Source: Trifolium pratense
Taxonomy: Eukaryota > Streptophyta > Magnoliopsida > Fabales > Fabaceae
DNA length: 64,000 nucleotides
NCBI RefSeq assembly: GCF_020283565.1
Contig: NC_060060.1
Coordinates: 12,772,001 to 12,836,000, forward strand
Direction: 5' to 3'
A model generated the notes under the pieces. The model was not told the DNA's origin and searched no databases. It was given only the letters and a program-made list of their open reading frames with translations. Positions within the stretch are counted from its first letter, which is position 1, and each line of letters begins with the position of its first letter. This document shows positions 35,581-46,962 of this stretch, one piece after another. A program made the translations under genes and the position numbers.

Positions 35581-37640
35581 ATGAAAAGAAAAAAACATTC
35601 AATTCCCTCTCCAAGGGTTAGCCAAAGATCCAACAAAGCAAAAGGGAAAGTTGTTGATGAACTTTGCCCTTACTTTGATAATATTCCATCTCACATCACT
35701 GTGCAAATTTTGCTTCAACTTCCGATTGAGTCTCTTCTCATTTGTAAGTGTGTCTGCAAAATGTGGAAAACACTCATTTCAGAACCACATTTTGTTAAAT
35801 TGCACTTTCACAAAACACCCGTTAGTCTCATGATTCGGACAAAAGACCCTACACAAGTGTCAAGAACTCTATACCTTCTTCAGTGCAACCCTGAAAAGTT
35901 TGAGATTGGAACTGACGATCATGTGAAGCTTGAGCCTTTCAAGCTTCCTCTTCGTGATGCCAATTCAAAATTTGGGGAGAAACCAGACGAGATAAAGAAT
36001 AAATCTAAATGCCCTCATCGCGGTAAGAGATTTGTATCGGATAAAAATGGCGAGAGCAGTAATAGAGTTAGACAAAGCAATTATATTGTTACCACACCAG
36101 ACCTTGATAAGTTTAATATTGTGAATTCTTGCAATGGCTTGCTTTGTTTGACTGACTTGATTATTGGAAACCCTCTAGTGGTTTGCAACCCGGTCATTGG
36201 GGAGTTCATAAGACTTCCTGAAGCTACTACAACTCAAGTAAGAAAGAAACAACAACAAACTGCACTTGGTTTCCTACCTAAAACTAATGAATATAAGGTG
36301 ATAAAAATGTTGGTTAGTTATGGTCAACGTGTCAATGACTGTGAGAGTGTGATCCTTGAGATAAACACACTTGGAACACCATCATGGAGAAATGTTGAAG
36401 TGGATTCTCAAGTTTCTATTCCGCGGCTCAAGTATCCCACTTGTGTGAATGGTGCAATTCATTGGATCGGATTTGAGGGTGGATTTGAGGACCAGCAAAT
36501 GTCTCTATTGTGTTTCTGTCTAGAAAGTGAGAGATTTCAATCATTTCCTTCTCCTCCACATGTGTTTGGAAATCATAATAACAGTGTTAACACCTATATT
36601 ACTATGGGAGAATTAAAGGGATTTCTTTACATTTGTGACTCGACCTTTTTCACTGATGTTACAATGTGGGTTATGAATGAATATGGCAATGGAGAATCGT
36701 GGACTAAGCTGTACAACACAACATTAGCCAGTTCTTTGGGGAGTCCCGATCTGTCACATTATCTGCCACATCATTGTTTATGTTTTCCAATAAAACACTT
36801 TGAAGAAGGTGATTCCGTATTGTTATATCATTCCTGCAATTATTTTATCTACTATGAACCTACGAAATATGGATTCAAAGTTTTTCAAATGCATGGGTCT
36901 GGTTCAAATTTTGTTGAAATAATTCCACATATTCCAAGTCTAATCTCATTGAAGGATGTCGTAAAAGTTGACAACATTGAGGTGCTGAATATCCACTCAA
37001 GGTAAGAATGTAGCTTCTAATATTTTATTTTTACTGGGTAATTGAATCTAATGATGCTCCCTTAAAAATCATAGTAATAATTAATGTTAATTATAAGACG
37101 AGTATTCAAAGAGACATATGTGATGTTTCCCCAATCAACTGCTTTTATTTACAACTTGTATATTTATGGTGTTGCTTATATTTATTATAATTTTAGTTCT
37201 TTTTCATTATCTAATATCTACCGCCTTTAATTAGAGTCCAGGTATAGAGTCCAGGTATGCTCCATTTACCTGGACTCCTTTAATTATATCCCTGGTTCTT
37301 ACAATTAATGGGACTTGTTGTAATGCCACTTTTTTTGGATCTTCTTTAGTTGTTCAGTAGTAAATAGTTTATCGAGACTATTCCATCCCCTGCAATTCAC
37401 AGTTTTTGCTCATAATACTCAATCATTGTTCCCTAATATTGTTTTAATTTACATAGGTGTTCAAAGTTTAAATTGCACGAAGAAAATGAAGCTTTTTCAT
37501 TGTCTCAAGTTCAACCGATTGATGGAGACTTGGAAAGTATACGCTTATTATTTTATTTTGACTATGACATCATAAATATATCTTCCTCTTCTTCCTCGTC
37601 TGATGGTGTTGGTGAAGAATCTGGTGAAGAATCCGATTGA
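35581..37640 (+). CDS. F-box protein with FBA domain, cluster gene A
   Basis: Exon 1 35581-37001, exon 2 37457-37640, about 534 aa. The start is MKRKKHSIPSPRVSQR, a basic, nuclear-signal-like tail. The F-box covers about residues 30-76 (IPSHITVQILLQLP, LLICKCVCKMWKTLISEPHF). The F-box-associated (FBA) region covers about 175-400 (NIVNSCNGLLCL, VCNPVIGEFIRLP, SWRNVEVDS, GAIHWIGFEG, FPSPPHVFG, MWVMNEYGNGESWTKLY). Known role: the F-box binds SKP1/ASK in an SCF ubiquitin ligase while the FBA domain picks the target; the target is unknown. The last exon adds a Ser/Asp/Glu tail (ISSSSSSSDGVGEESGEESD). If the intron is retained, the protein ends right after HSR. A second terminal-exon copy starts at 37723. 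Confidence 0.88.
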
Positions 37641-37722
37641 TTGGCATTCTGGCCCCTGCTTACTACGATTTTCGGTATGTTATTTAGGCTTTGTTTCGTA
37701 ATATTGGTGTTATTTTATATAG

Positions 37723-37807
37723 GTGTGCAAATTTTAAATTGTGTGAAGAAAATGAAGATCTTGATTATGACTTGACAGGTACAACTGATAAGAAGAGGTA
37801 CAACTGA
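37723..37807 (+). other. Candidate alternative last exon of F-box gene A
   Basis: TTATATAG acceptor followed by GTGTGCAAATTTTAAATTG, a diverged duplicate of exon 2 with the same phase. Spliced from the exon-1 donor it would encode CANFKLCEENEDLDYDLTG and nine more residues before TGA. Equivalent copies occur at 44660-44705 (gene B) and 63038-63083 (gene D). Confidence 0.5.
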
Positions 37808-38798
37808 TAAGAAGGAAATGAAGATCTTGGTAAAGAGGTACAACTGATAAGAAGGATGCTAAATCAAAAGTTATGAATTGGCTAGTTGTGATTTTTGAAA
37901 AAATACAGATATGGTTTTAGGATGCAAATGATGTCTTTTTTGTAAACTTTAATCTAGATGTTCATTAGTCATTATCTATGATTTTACGAGACTGGTTTAT
38001 TATCTTGTTGGCTTGGTTTAGAAAAAGACAATGATTATTGCTCAGCCTTTTCATTTTGTTTCTTGATCTCCTATATGTGTTTTTCTGCATCTATCCCGTC
38101 TTCTTAGATTCTCAGTCTCTAACTGCTCCTTTAAAAGGGTTTATGAATCCCTAAGTGCGAAATATTATGAACTGTTTATTTGGGGAGCCTTGATATTATT
38201 TTGACAAGTGCACTTTAAAGTTATTTAAATGAGTTTAGTGGAGGTGCACTAACAATTTAAAACTATTTTACACTGATATTCGACGACAAATTCACCATTT
38301 TGCAACATAAGGCAAATACTTGACTATTATTGGTTGTCAGTGTAAAACTAGTTTACACTGACAGTGCATATCTCCTTTTCTCTATTTAAATTTAGACATG
38401 TTTTCCTGTCGATTTTGTTTTGTATGCGACTATGCACAAGACCCTTTTGTTCGTTTTTTGTTCAGCTGTCACCATACTATAATATAGTCGCACTAATGCT
38501 GGTATGTGGTTCAAGAGTTTGATACCATCAAATGGGTGGAGTTTGGGGAAGTATTAGTAAGCACTAAGCAGCCTAGTTACTATTTTTAACATTTTGTCTA
38601 CATTTGGGAAATCAAAATGCCTCTGTCAAGTGACAACGTTGGTAATATCCTCACCAAGTACTCAGGTTTTTGGTTAATATATAATTTCTCATTGTCCTAA
38701 AACTACTGATATATGATAGGCAGCAGTCCAATTAGGAAGATGTATCTGTGAAGTGTGAACAAAGTTTAGGGTACAGATTTATTCATTCATTCAATAAA
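37808..38798. other. 3' flank of F-box gene A
   Basis: No further gene. Largely collinear with the gene B flank (44710-45870), which shows that the duplicated unit extends at least 1 kb beyond the last exon. Contains the MITE at 38243-38369. Confidence 0.6.
38243..38369. mobile_element. Small inverted-repeat element shared by loci A and B
   Basis: The left TGCACTAACAATTTAAAACT and TTTTACACTGA pair with the right TCAGTGTAAAACTAGTTTAC ... AGTGCA in inverted orientation. Present at the matching place in locus B (about 45218-45430), where it carries an extra insert, so it predates the A/B duplication. Confidence 0.65.
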
Positions 38799-39048
38799 GA
38801 AGTTTACTTTTGCCACCCTATCGATTTTTAGGCGCGCCCTACGAAATTACCAAAATACCCAAGTTCATTACTTAAGTAACGGACACCCCAAAAAACACCC
38901 TACCTTTATAACGTCTGGTACTTAAGTAGCAGAGGGCATTTTTCAAAATTCCTTATTTTTATAACTTCCGCTACTTAAGTAGCGGAAGGGTAAAATGAGA
39001 AAGGCATAGGGCGCGCGAGTAACCGGTAGGGCGGCAAAAGTAAATCTC
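38799..39048. mobile_element. Mutator-type MITE, 250 bp, absent from locus B
   Basis: The left end GAAGTTTACTTTTGCCACCC and the right end, whose reverse complement is GAGATTTACTTTTGCCGCCC, form the terminal repeats. The 9-bp TTCAATAAA is duplicated on both sides (38790-38798, 39049-39057). Locus B has a single TTCAATAAA at the matching place (about 45870), an empty site. The interior holds CTACTTAAGTAGC palindromes. Confidence 0.9.
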
Positions 39049-39057
39049 TTCAATAAA

Positions 39058-40399
39058 TTGCTTGTATTTTGGTGGTGGGAATAGGGCAACCCAAAATCAT
39101 TATTAGGACCAAAAATGCTGTTATGTCATTCAAAGAAAATGTTTATTGCACATTCTTTTATCTGTTTCATGATCTCCTATTTATGCTTTTCTTCATCTGT
39201 CATATCTTCCTTGTTTCTCTTTCTCAATCGCGGCATCTCATTATTTGTTTATCCATCTGCTGCAAACTGCAAATCTATTGCATGTAAATTTTTGTTTGTC
39301 TTGCTACTAAAAAAATATTTTAAAGTTTGAAAGACATTTCGGATGCTACGGAGCTAATTTGAATAGGATAATTGGATTAACTGATAGTTGTCTTGAAACT
39401 ATATCATATTCTTCTTATCACAATCACAGTGAAACTTGAGATTCAGTTCAAGCAACTGAAGCTGATACTATCATTAGTCAAAATCAAATTCATTGGTTGT
39501 AAACTTAACTATTTCAATGAGTCATAAACTGAAGCAGATATTATAATTATAATTAAATTCCTAGGTTAGGTAGTGTTGTAATGTTGTAATATCTGTCCAA
39601 GTTATTAGAACATTTTAATTTGAGCTATGTTACCAGGTTTAAAAAATTGGTAAATATAACAAGCATTTTTTTACTCTGTTTTGCCACTTACTGGATCATA
39701 CTAATTTTGACAATTTTCCGAAAACACTTCTCCTATTTGTTTGATGTGAAACTTTAACAAGAGATTGTGCTGCTTCAGCTTGTTTGAGCTCTGGTTACAG
39801 AGTCTTGTCAGAGTTTTCTAATAGATGGGGTCAGTCATGCTTACATTATGTCAGTTTTAGCTTAACGTTTATTGCCGCTTCTTTAGCCACTGCAACAACT
39901 TCCGATCAACTCTACAATGGCTTCTACCATGGATGAGGATGAGGATCTTGATTCTGCAACTGGTTCAATCAGGTCAAACACCTTCAATTTCGGTAATTTT
40001 CATTCTGACGTTGTTTCGATCAACTCCATGGAAACAGTTAAACCAAGGATCGAAGGATGCCTAATCAAGATTGGGGAGATATCTTGTTTCTTGAACAAAT
40101 TCACACTAGAAGATCATCATGGTTATTGATAGCATATTTGAAAAAAAGACTACATCCTAATAAATGGTTAAGGGTTCTAACTTTGCTATATGTAACAATT
40201 CTATAATTGGTCTACCTTTATAAGATTTGATCAACCATATACGTGGGATATGATGGGATAATCATCTGTAGCCATTGCAAGGTCGTTCAAATTTAAGAGG
40301 AAACAAGTCCTATGCTGCATTACAATAAGTTCTGAAATTGATTATTAGGATATAAAATTGATTTTGACAAATTTGGATTTTCTTATAGTTTAATTGTTG
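39058..40399. other. Intergenic DNA between F-box genes A and B
   Basis: No convincing gene. A 70-codon open frame at 39917-40129 has a coding-like acidic start (MASTMDEDEDLDSATGSIRS) but no family match I can name. It may be a captured exon fragment. Confidence 0.45.
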
Positions 40400-40555
40400 T
40401 GTATTGTCGGTGTAAATTTTTCTTACACATACATTCAATGACGCGTTGCCACATCATTTAATGAATGTGACACATCATGTATTTTTAATTACCATACATG
40501 ATGTGTCGGTATATTATTGGACGCATGTGCAAAATAACTTTACACCGACGGTACA
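40400..40555. mobile_element. Small inverted-repeat element (MITE), 156 bp
   Basis: The left TGTATTGTCGGTGTAAA and the right end, reverse complement TGTACCGTCGGTGTAAA, form the ends. The interior has a CATGATGTGTC/GACACATCATG inverted pair. No clear target duplication. Confidence 0.75.
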
Positions 40556-40960
40556 TATAAATTAAATTCATTTTCTTAAGTATAATTGATTTTACCTCAA
40601 AAATTAAGTTGTAATTTGAGTTTTTTTTGACAAAAAGTTGTAATTTGAGTTAAAATTTGTAGTTTTTATTTTCTACAATTGATTTTTACTTTTTAGCCTT
40701 GAAATTTATTTTTCAACCCACTTTTAAATAAATATTTTAAACATAAATTATTATTATTTTTGACATAGTGTAAACATAAATTATTGAACACTAACAATCA
40801 TCAAAAATAGATATCAATTAGATTAAAAAAAACATAGATATCAATTAACGATTTAGGAATACTCGCAGTATACTCTTTATGATCTCGGCTCATGATTCAG
40901 TTGCCGGATTTGGATCCAATTATTCATCTCATGTAGGTCATGTTTTGGTAATCATAGCCA

Positions 40961-41613
40961 CAGTGGCGGAACCAGAAAAAATATTGTGGGTGGGCCGAAA
41001 AATAGTCAATCTATTTTCAAATTGAATTTTTTGCTCCTCTATTTTCACATGTTACAATTTTGGTACCAACAAACTATATTTTTACTCTAAAAATTGTGAT
41101 TTTTGGCTATAAACATGATTTATTGTCTCCAACATTGAATCTAAAGATAAAATATCAAATTTGAGACCAAAATTCACAATTTTTTTCCATTAAAATTCGC
41201 TAATTTTACAGCAAAAAAGTAATAAAAAAATATTGAGATAGGACTAAAATTGCAACAAATGTGAAAATATGGGACTTGAAAAATTTAATATTAATTAAAC
41301 ATATTTTTTTATGTCATTTCATATTTATATATGCTAGTTAAACTGCTAATTTTATCTATTATTATAAATTCAATTAATTATGAACTAACATTTACACTAA
41401 TACTTGAACTAATATGTGTACCGAATTACTTATAATCATCAATAATATACTCTAAATTAATATTTACATTAATATTTGTACATATATATATACCGGGTGA
41501 CTTAAAATCATTAATAATACATTTAAATTAATACCCTACATATAAAAAAAATTATTTTTTGGGGGTGGGGGTGGGCCATGGCCCACCTCAGCCCACCCCT
41601 AGGTCCGCTGCTG
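40961..41613. mobile_element. hAT-type MITE, 653 bp
   Basis: Ends CAGTGGCGGAACCAG and, as reverse complement of the right end, CAGCAGCGGACCTAGG. A perfect 8-bp target duplication CATAGCCA lies at 40953-40960 and 41614-41621. GTGGGCC/GGCCCAC motifs are repeated near both ends. AT-rich interior, no transposase. Confidence 0.9.
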
Positions 41614-41621
41614 CATAGCCA

Positions 41622-42240
41622 TCCATTCACTTTTTTTTCCCTTTCATCTTAATTAGTTTTTTACTCTTTATAATTTATCAATCACTGGATTAGGAAAAAA
41701 AGAGACAACATGAGACGAATAATTGGAGAGAATCCAATCCCTTCCATTGCCATTTATTGAGCATATTTTTTGTTGCTTTTGAGGCCCCATAAATTGGGGG
41801 TCCGGTTCTACAAGGTTTAATGACCATGATTAAATTGTCGGTAAAAAAAATTAAAAATCAATAATAAATTAGTTTAAGTGGTAAAAATTTTGAACCTCTT
41901 AAACAAATGATTAAAGGATTCGTGACTTTTACATATAAAAAAAATCGATTATAAGAGAAAAATCACTTTGTGTCCGTACATATAATATCCAAACAAACAA
42001 AAATTAATAGCGAATAAAATATATATTTAACTTTGTCTTCAAAAAAATAGTATGTCTTTAACGTTCAAAAAAAACTTAAATTTAAATTAATTAAAAAATT
42101 GTTTTCAAAAAAAGAATTTAATTAAAAATTTATTCAAACAAAAATTCTAAAAACCGGAGCAGTCTACCCGTCTTCGAACCAGGGTCCGTATATATAAACC
42201 CTGGCTGGCCCCCTTAATTTCTCTCGCCAACGATTCAGAG
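41622..42240. other. Upstream region of F-box gene B
   Basis: No separate gene. TATATAAACCC near 42190 is a likely TATA box about 40 bp before the leader exon that starts around CTCTCGCCAACG. Confidence 0.45.
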
Positions 42241-42490
42241 CTTTTGCAAAATACTCCAATCCAAAAAGGTACTACTTTCCCGTTTATCCTTTCTCATCAC
42301 CGTTCCATTTTTGTTTTTCATTCTTGTGTTTGCAATTGCAATTTAGTGTGTGTAGCTATGAATTCTTATGTTTGCTTACTAGTTTGGCCTCTATGGATAA
42401 TTATCAAATATGAATCCCATTTTATGTATTTATTTTGATTTACTACTTATTTTGTTTCTGTTGTTCCTTTTTGCAATTATAGTGTAAACC

Positions 42491-44518
42491 ATGAAAAGAA
42501 AAAAGCATTCAATTTCCCCTACAAGGGTTAGCCAAAGATGTAATAAAGCAAAAGGGAAAGTTGTTGATGAGGAAGAAAGCCATCAACTTTGCCCTTACTT
42601 TGCTAATATTCCATCTCACATCACTGTGCAAATTCTGCTTCAACTTCCGATTAAGTCGCTTATAATTTGTAGATGTGTGTGCAAAATGTGGAAAACACTC
42701 ATTTCAGAACCACATTTTGCTAAATTGCACTTTGAGAAAACACCTGTTAGTCTCATGATTCGGACAAACGACCATAGACGAGTGTCAAGAACGTTATACC
42801 TTCTTGAGTGCGAGCCTGAAAAGTTTGAGATTGGAAGTGACAATCATGTGAAGCTTCAGCCTATATTCAAGCTTCCTCTTCGTGATGCTAAATCCCTTCT
42901 TCACTGTAACAGATTTGTTTTGGATAAAAACGGCGAGAGCAGTAATAGTGGCAGACAAGGCCTTTATAGTAAACCAGACCTTGATAAGTTTAATATTGTG
43001 AATTCTTGCAATGGCTTGCTTTGTTTGTCTGACTTGAGTACTGGAAACCCTTTAGTGGTTTGCAACCCAGTTACTGGAGAGTTCATAAGACTTCCTAAAG
43101 CTACTATAACTCGTTTTAGGTTAAACACAACTCAAGTAAGAAAGAAACTACAAACTGCTCTTGGTTTTCTACCTAAAACTAATGAATATAAGGTGATAAA
43201 AATGTTGATTAGATATGGTTTCCGTTCCAATGACTGTGAGAGTGTGATCGTTGAGATAAACACACTTGGAACATCATTATGGAGAAATGTTGAAGTGGAT
43301 TCTCAACTTTCTATTCCGCGGCTTAAGTATCCCACTTGTGTGAATGGTGCACTTCATTGGATCGGATTTGAGGGTCAGCAAATGTCTATATTGTGTTTCT
43401 GTCTAGAAAGTGAGAGATTTCAATCATTTCCTTCTCCTCCACATGTGTTTGGAAATCATAACAATAGCACTTATGGTAACACCAATATTACTATGGGAGA
43501 ATTAAAGGGATTTCTTTACATTTGTGACTCGACCTGTTTCTCTGATGTTACAATGTGGGTCATGAATGAATATGGCAATGGAGATTCCTGGACTAAGTTG
43601 TACAATATTGATACATTAGTCAGTTCTTTGGGCCGCCCCAATCTGTCACATTGTGGTTTATGTTTGCCAGTAAAACACTTTGAAGAAGGTGCTGCTGTAT
43701 TGTTATATCATTCCTGCAATTGTTTTATCTACTATGAACCTGATAAATATGGATTCAAAGTTTTTCAAATTCATGGGTCTCGTTCAGATTTCTTTGAAAT
43801 AATTCCACATATTCCAAGTCTAATCTCATTGAAGGATGTCATTAAAGGAGACAACATTGAGGTGCAGAATATCCACTCAAGGTAAGAATGTAGCTTCTAA
43901 TTGTAAGACGACTACCAAAGGGGCATATATGACGTTTCCCCAATAAATTGCTTTTATTTACAACTAATATATTTTTGGTGTTGTTTGTATTTATTATAAT
44001 TTTAGTTCTTTTTCGTTATCTAATATCTACCGCCTTTAATTACATCTCTGGTTCTTACAATTAAAGGAAAAAAAAATATATGCAGACACAATCTTTCGTT
44101 ACTAATTACATCTTAGAATTTTTTTGTATACTTTCTGTTTTGATGGAGAAGGAGAAAACGGACAGTTGTTGTAATGTCAGTTCTTTTGGATCTTCTTTAG
44201 TCGTTCAGTAGTAAATAGTCTATCGAGACTATTCCATTCCCTGCAATTCACAGTTTTAGCTAATATTACTTAATCATTGTTCCCTAATATTGTTTTAATT
44301 TATATAGGTGTGCAAAGTTTAAATTGCGTGAAGAAAATGAAACTCTTTCGTTGTCTCAACCGAATGATGAAGACTTAGAAAGAATACGTCGTTCTTCATC
44401 ATTTTATTTTGAAATCATAAATATATCATCTGATGGTGATATGTCTTCCTCCTCATCTGATGGTGATATATCTTCCTCCTCATCTGATGGTGTTTTTTTT
44501 TACGGCCTCATCATCTGA
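42491..44518 (+). CDS. F-box protein with FBA domain, cluster gene B
   Basis: Exon 1 42491-43881, exon 2 44308-44518, about 533 aa. Same architecture as gene A: a MKRKKHS start, an F-box (IPSHITVQILLQLPIKSLII, CRCVCKMWKTLISEPHF) and an FBA region (NIVNSCNGLLCLSDL, VCNPVTGEFIRLPKA, SLWRNVEVDSQLS, MWVMNEYGNGDSWTKLY, CFIYYEPDKYGFKVFQIHG). It lacks a stretch of about 15 residues present in gene A after LRDAKS but has an extra TRFRL insertion. The tail exon has a threefold SSDGD repeat and, after a run of eight T, ends GVFFYGLII; this frame differs from the GVGEESGEE end of gene A, so an indel in the T run may have changed its C-terminus. The leader, intron and downstream copy of exon 2 are kept. 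Confidence 0.88.
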
Positions 44519-44659
44519 TGGTGTTGGTGAAGAATATAGCATTCTTCCTAAGAAGAGTACGTCTGTTTTCACATTGATTGGCATTCTGACCCCTTCTTAC
44601 TACGATTTTCGGTATGTTTCTTAGGCTTTGTTTTGTAATATTGATGTTATTTTATATAG

Positions 44660-44705
44660 GTGTGCAAATTTTAAATTGTGTGAAGAAAATGAAGATCTTG
44701 ATTGA
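44660..44705 (+). other. Candidate alternative last exon of F-box gene B
   Basis: TTATATAG acceptor, then the same in-phase start as 37723 (CANFKLCEENEDLD), ending at TGA after 14 codons. One base difference relative to gene A makes the tail shorter. Confidence 0.45.
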
Positions 44706-46590
44706 TGACTTGACAAGTACCTTCCTCCTCTGGTGGTGAGGCATTTGGTGAAGAGTACAACTGATTAGAAGGAATTTGCATATATTAGTTGTGCGACTTT
44801 TGAAAAAATACAGATATGGTTTTAGGATGCAAACATCTTGTAAACTTTAATCTAGATGTTCATTAGTCATTATCTATGGTTTTACGAAACTGATTTGTTA
44901 TCTTGTTTTGTTGGCTTGGTTTAGAAAAGGACAATGACTATTGGTTGTTCTTTTTATTTTGTTTCTTGATCTCCCTATATGTGTTTTTTTTCATCTATCC
45001 CGTCTTCGTAGATTCTGAGTCTCTAATTGCTCCTTGAAAGGGGTTTATGAATCCCTAAGTGTGAAATATTATGAACCGTCTATTTGAGGAGCCTTGATTG
45101 AATCGATTAATATTTAAAATTTTAGCAATTGAATTTCAATAGTTTTGGCATGATATTTAATCCTTCGACATCCTTTTGTCAAGTTCACTTTAAAATTATC
45201 TGAGTGAGTTTAATGGAGGTGCACTAACAATTTTACATTGATATTCGACGACAAATTCACCATTTTGCAACATAAGGCAAATATTTGACTGTTATTGGTT
45301 GTCAATGTAAAACTAGTTTAAAACCCACTTGGGTTGGTGCATTGGTATTGGTCTGGACCTGGGAGTGTGCTCCTCTTGAGGTCTGAAGTTCGATTCTAAA
45401 ATGTAAAACTAATTTACATTGACAGTGCATATCTTCTTTTCTCTATTTAAATTCATCAGACATGTTTTCCCGTCGAATTTGTTTTGTATATGCACAAAAC
45501 CCTTTTGTTCGTTTTTTGTTCAGCCGTCACCATACTATATAGCTGCACTAATGCTGGTATGTGGTTCAAGAGTTTGATACCATCAAATGGGTGGGTGCAG
45601 TTTGGGGAAGTATTAGTAAGCAACCTAGTTACTATTTTTAACATTTTGTCTACATGTGGGAAATCAAAATGCCTCTGTCAAGTGACAACGTTGGTAATAT
45701 CTTCACCAAGTCAACGAATAACTCGCACGGGTTTTTAGTTAATACTCCTATATAATGTCTCATTGTCCTAAAACTACTGATGTATGATAGGCAGCAGTCC
45801 AATTAGGAAGTTGTATGTGTGAACAAATATCGGGAACATGGTTATTTAGGGTACAGATTCATCATTCATTCAATAAACTACTTGTATTTTAGTGGTGGGA
45901 ATATGGTGATTACTTACAAATCAGCATTCTACAAAGTCCAACTTGATTCAGCAAGGCATCATTAATAAAAAGTTATCTTCGTGTCTTCATGGTTGAGAAG
46001 TTGACGAAAGCTCTTGACACTTACTTTTTATTTATTGTGCTCTAAACGGGAGTGTTTGGTGTGGTGATCTAGTATGGATGTGTGTGTTCCGTCCCTCCCT
46101 CAAAACGGAACATAGTGGCGATAGAAGGAGGGGCAGAAGTTGCATTACCTCTACAAACAAGCATACAAATTGCAAGTAATATGAAAGGATACCAATCAAG
46201 AAGCATGTGCGAAAAGAAAACACATTCACATTCAAACTATAAACCGTTAAAAATGATAAATACCATGAAAATAGAAAAACATTACCATGCTTAGTGGGTT
46301 GATCAACTTACTGTGCCAATAATCTTAAATAATTGTTTTTGCTTCTAAACTTCAATTTGTGTTGTTAGAGCTTGTGTGTCGATAACGTGTTAGAAGAGCT
46401 AAAGCATATAGGTAGAGAATGAGATCTTTGTATTCAACTCATCACTTGTGTGTATTTACAGGACACAAAGAGGTGAAGTGGAAGAACAAAGTAAATAAGT
46501 AATTAAGGTGCACTCATTAGTGGGAGTTATAGGAAGGGGAATAGTTAGGATGAACATCCACTAATTAGGCCTCCGCCGGGACTTATAACA
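44706..46590. other. Intergenic DNA between F-box genes B and C
   Basis: Up to about 45870 it matches the flank of gene A. The rest (45870-46590) shows no gene. A possible old LTR-like piece spans about 46365-46590 (TGTTAGAGCTTGTGTG ... GGGACTTATAACA). Confidence 0.45.
45321..45400 (+). mobile_element. Short SINE-like insertion, 80 bp, absent from locus A
   Basis: Starts AAACCCACTTGGGTTGGTGC and ends GAAGTTCGATTCTAAA, with tRNA-like A-box (GGTTGGTGCATTGG) and B-box (AGTTCGATTC) regions. ATGTAAAACTA(G/A)TTTA is duplicated on each side (45305-45320, 45401-45416). Gene A's flank has one copy at the matching place, so the insertion came after the A/B duplication. Confidence 0.75.
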
Positions 46591-46962
46591 CTTACAATTA
46601 AACTCAAACAAGTATACTGTATACGTGTTGCTCTGTATATATAAACAACCCTCCCTCTTAATTTCTTTCGCCAAACTTTCCAGCTTTTGCAATTCTGAAT
46701 TCTACAATCAAACAAAGGTACTTTCCCATTTTCTGATCACCATTCCGAAGTTTACCTTTTTTTTTTTCTTCTTCTTCTTGTTTTTGCAATTTAGTGTAGC
46801 TATGATGAATGGCACCTTTTTATTTTCTTATATTTGCTTCATAGTTTATAGTTTAGCCTCTATAATAATAATTATTATCAAATATGAATCCCATTTTGTG
46901 TGTTTGATTTGATTTTCTACTTATTTTGTTTCTGTTAATCCTTTTTGCAATTTAGTGTATCC

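Noticed and set aside
46032..46294. Frames on both strands of 67-70 codons
   Set aside because: Overlapping opposite-strand frames in intergenic DNA with no domain, leader or paralogue.
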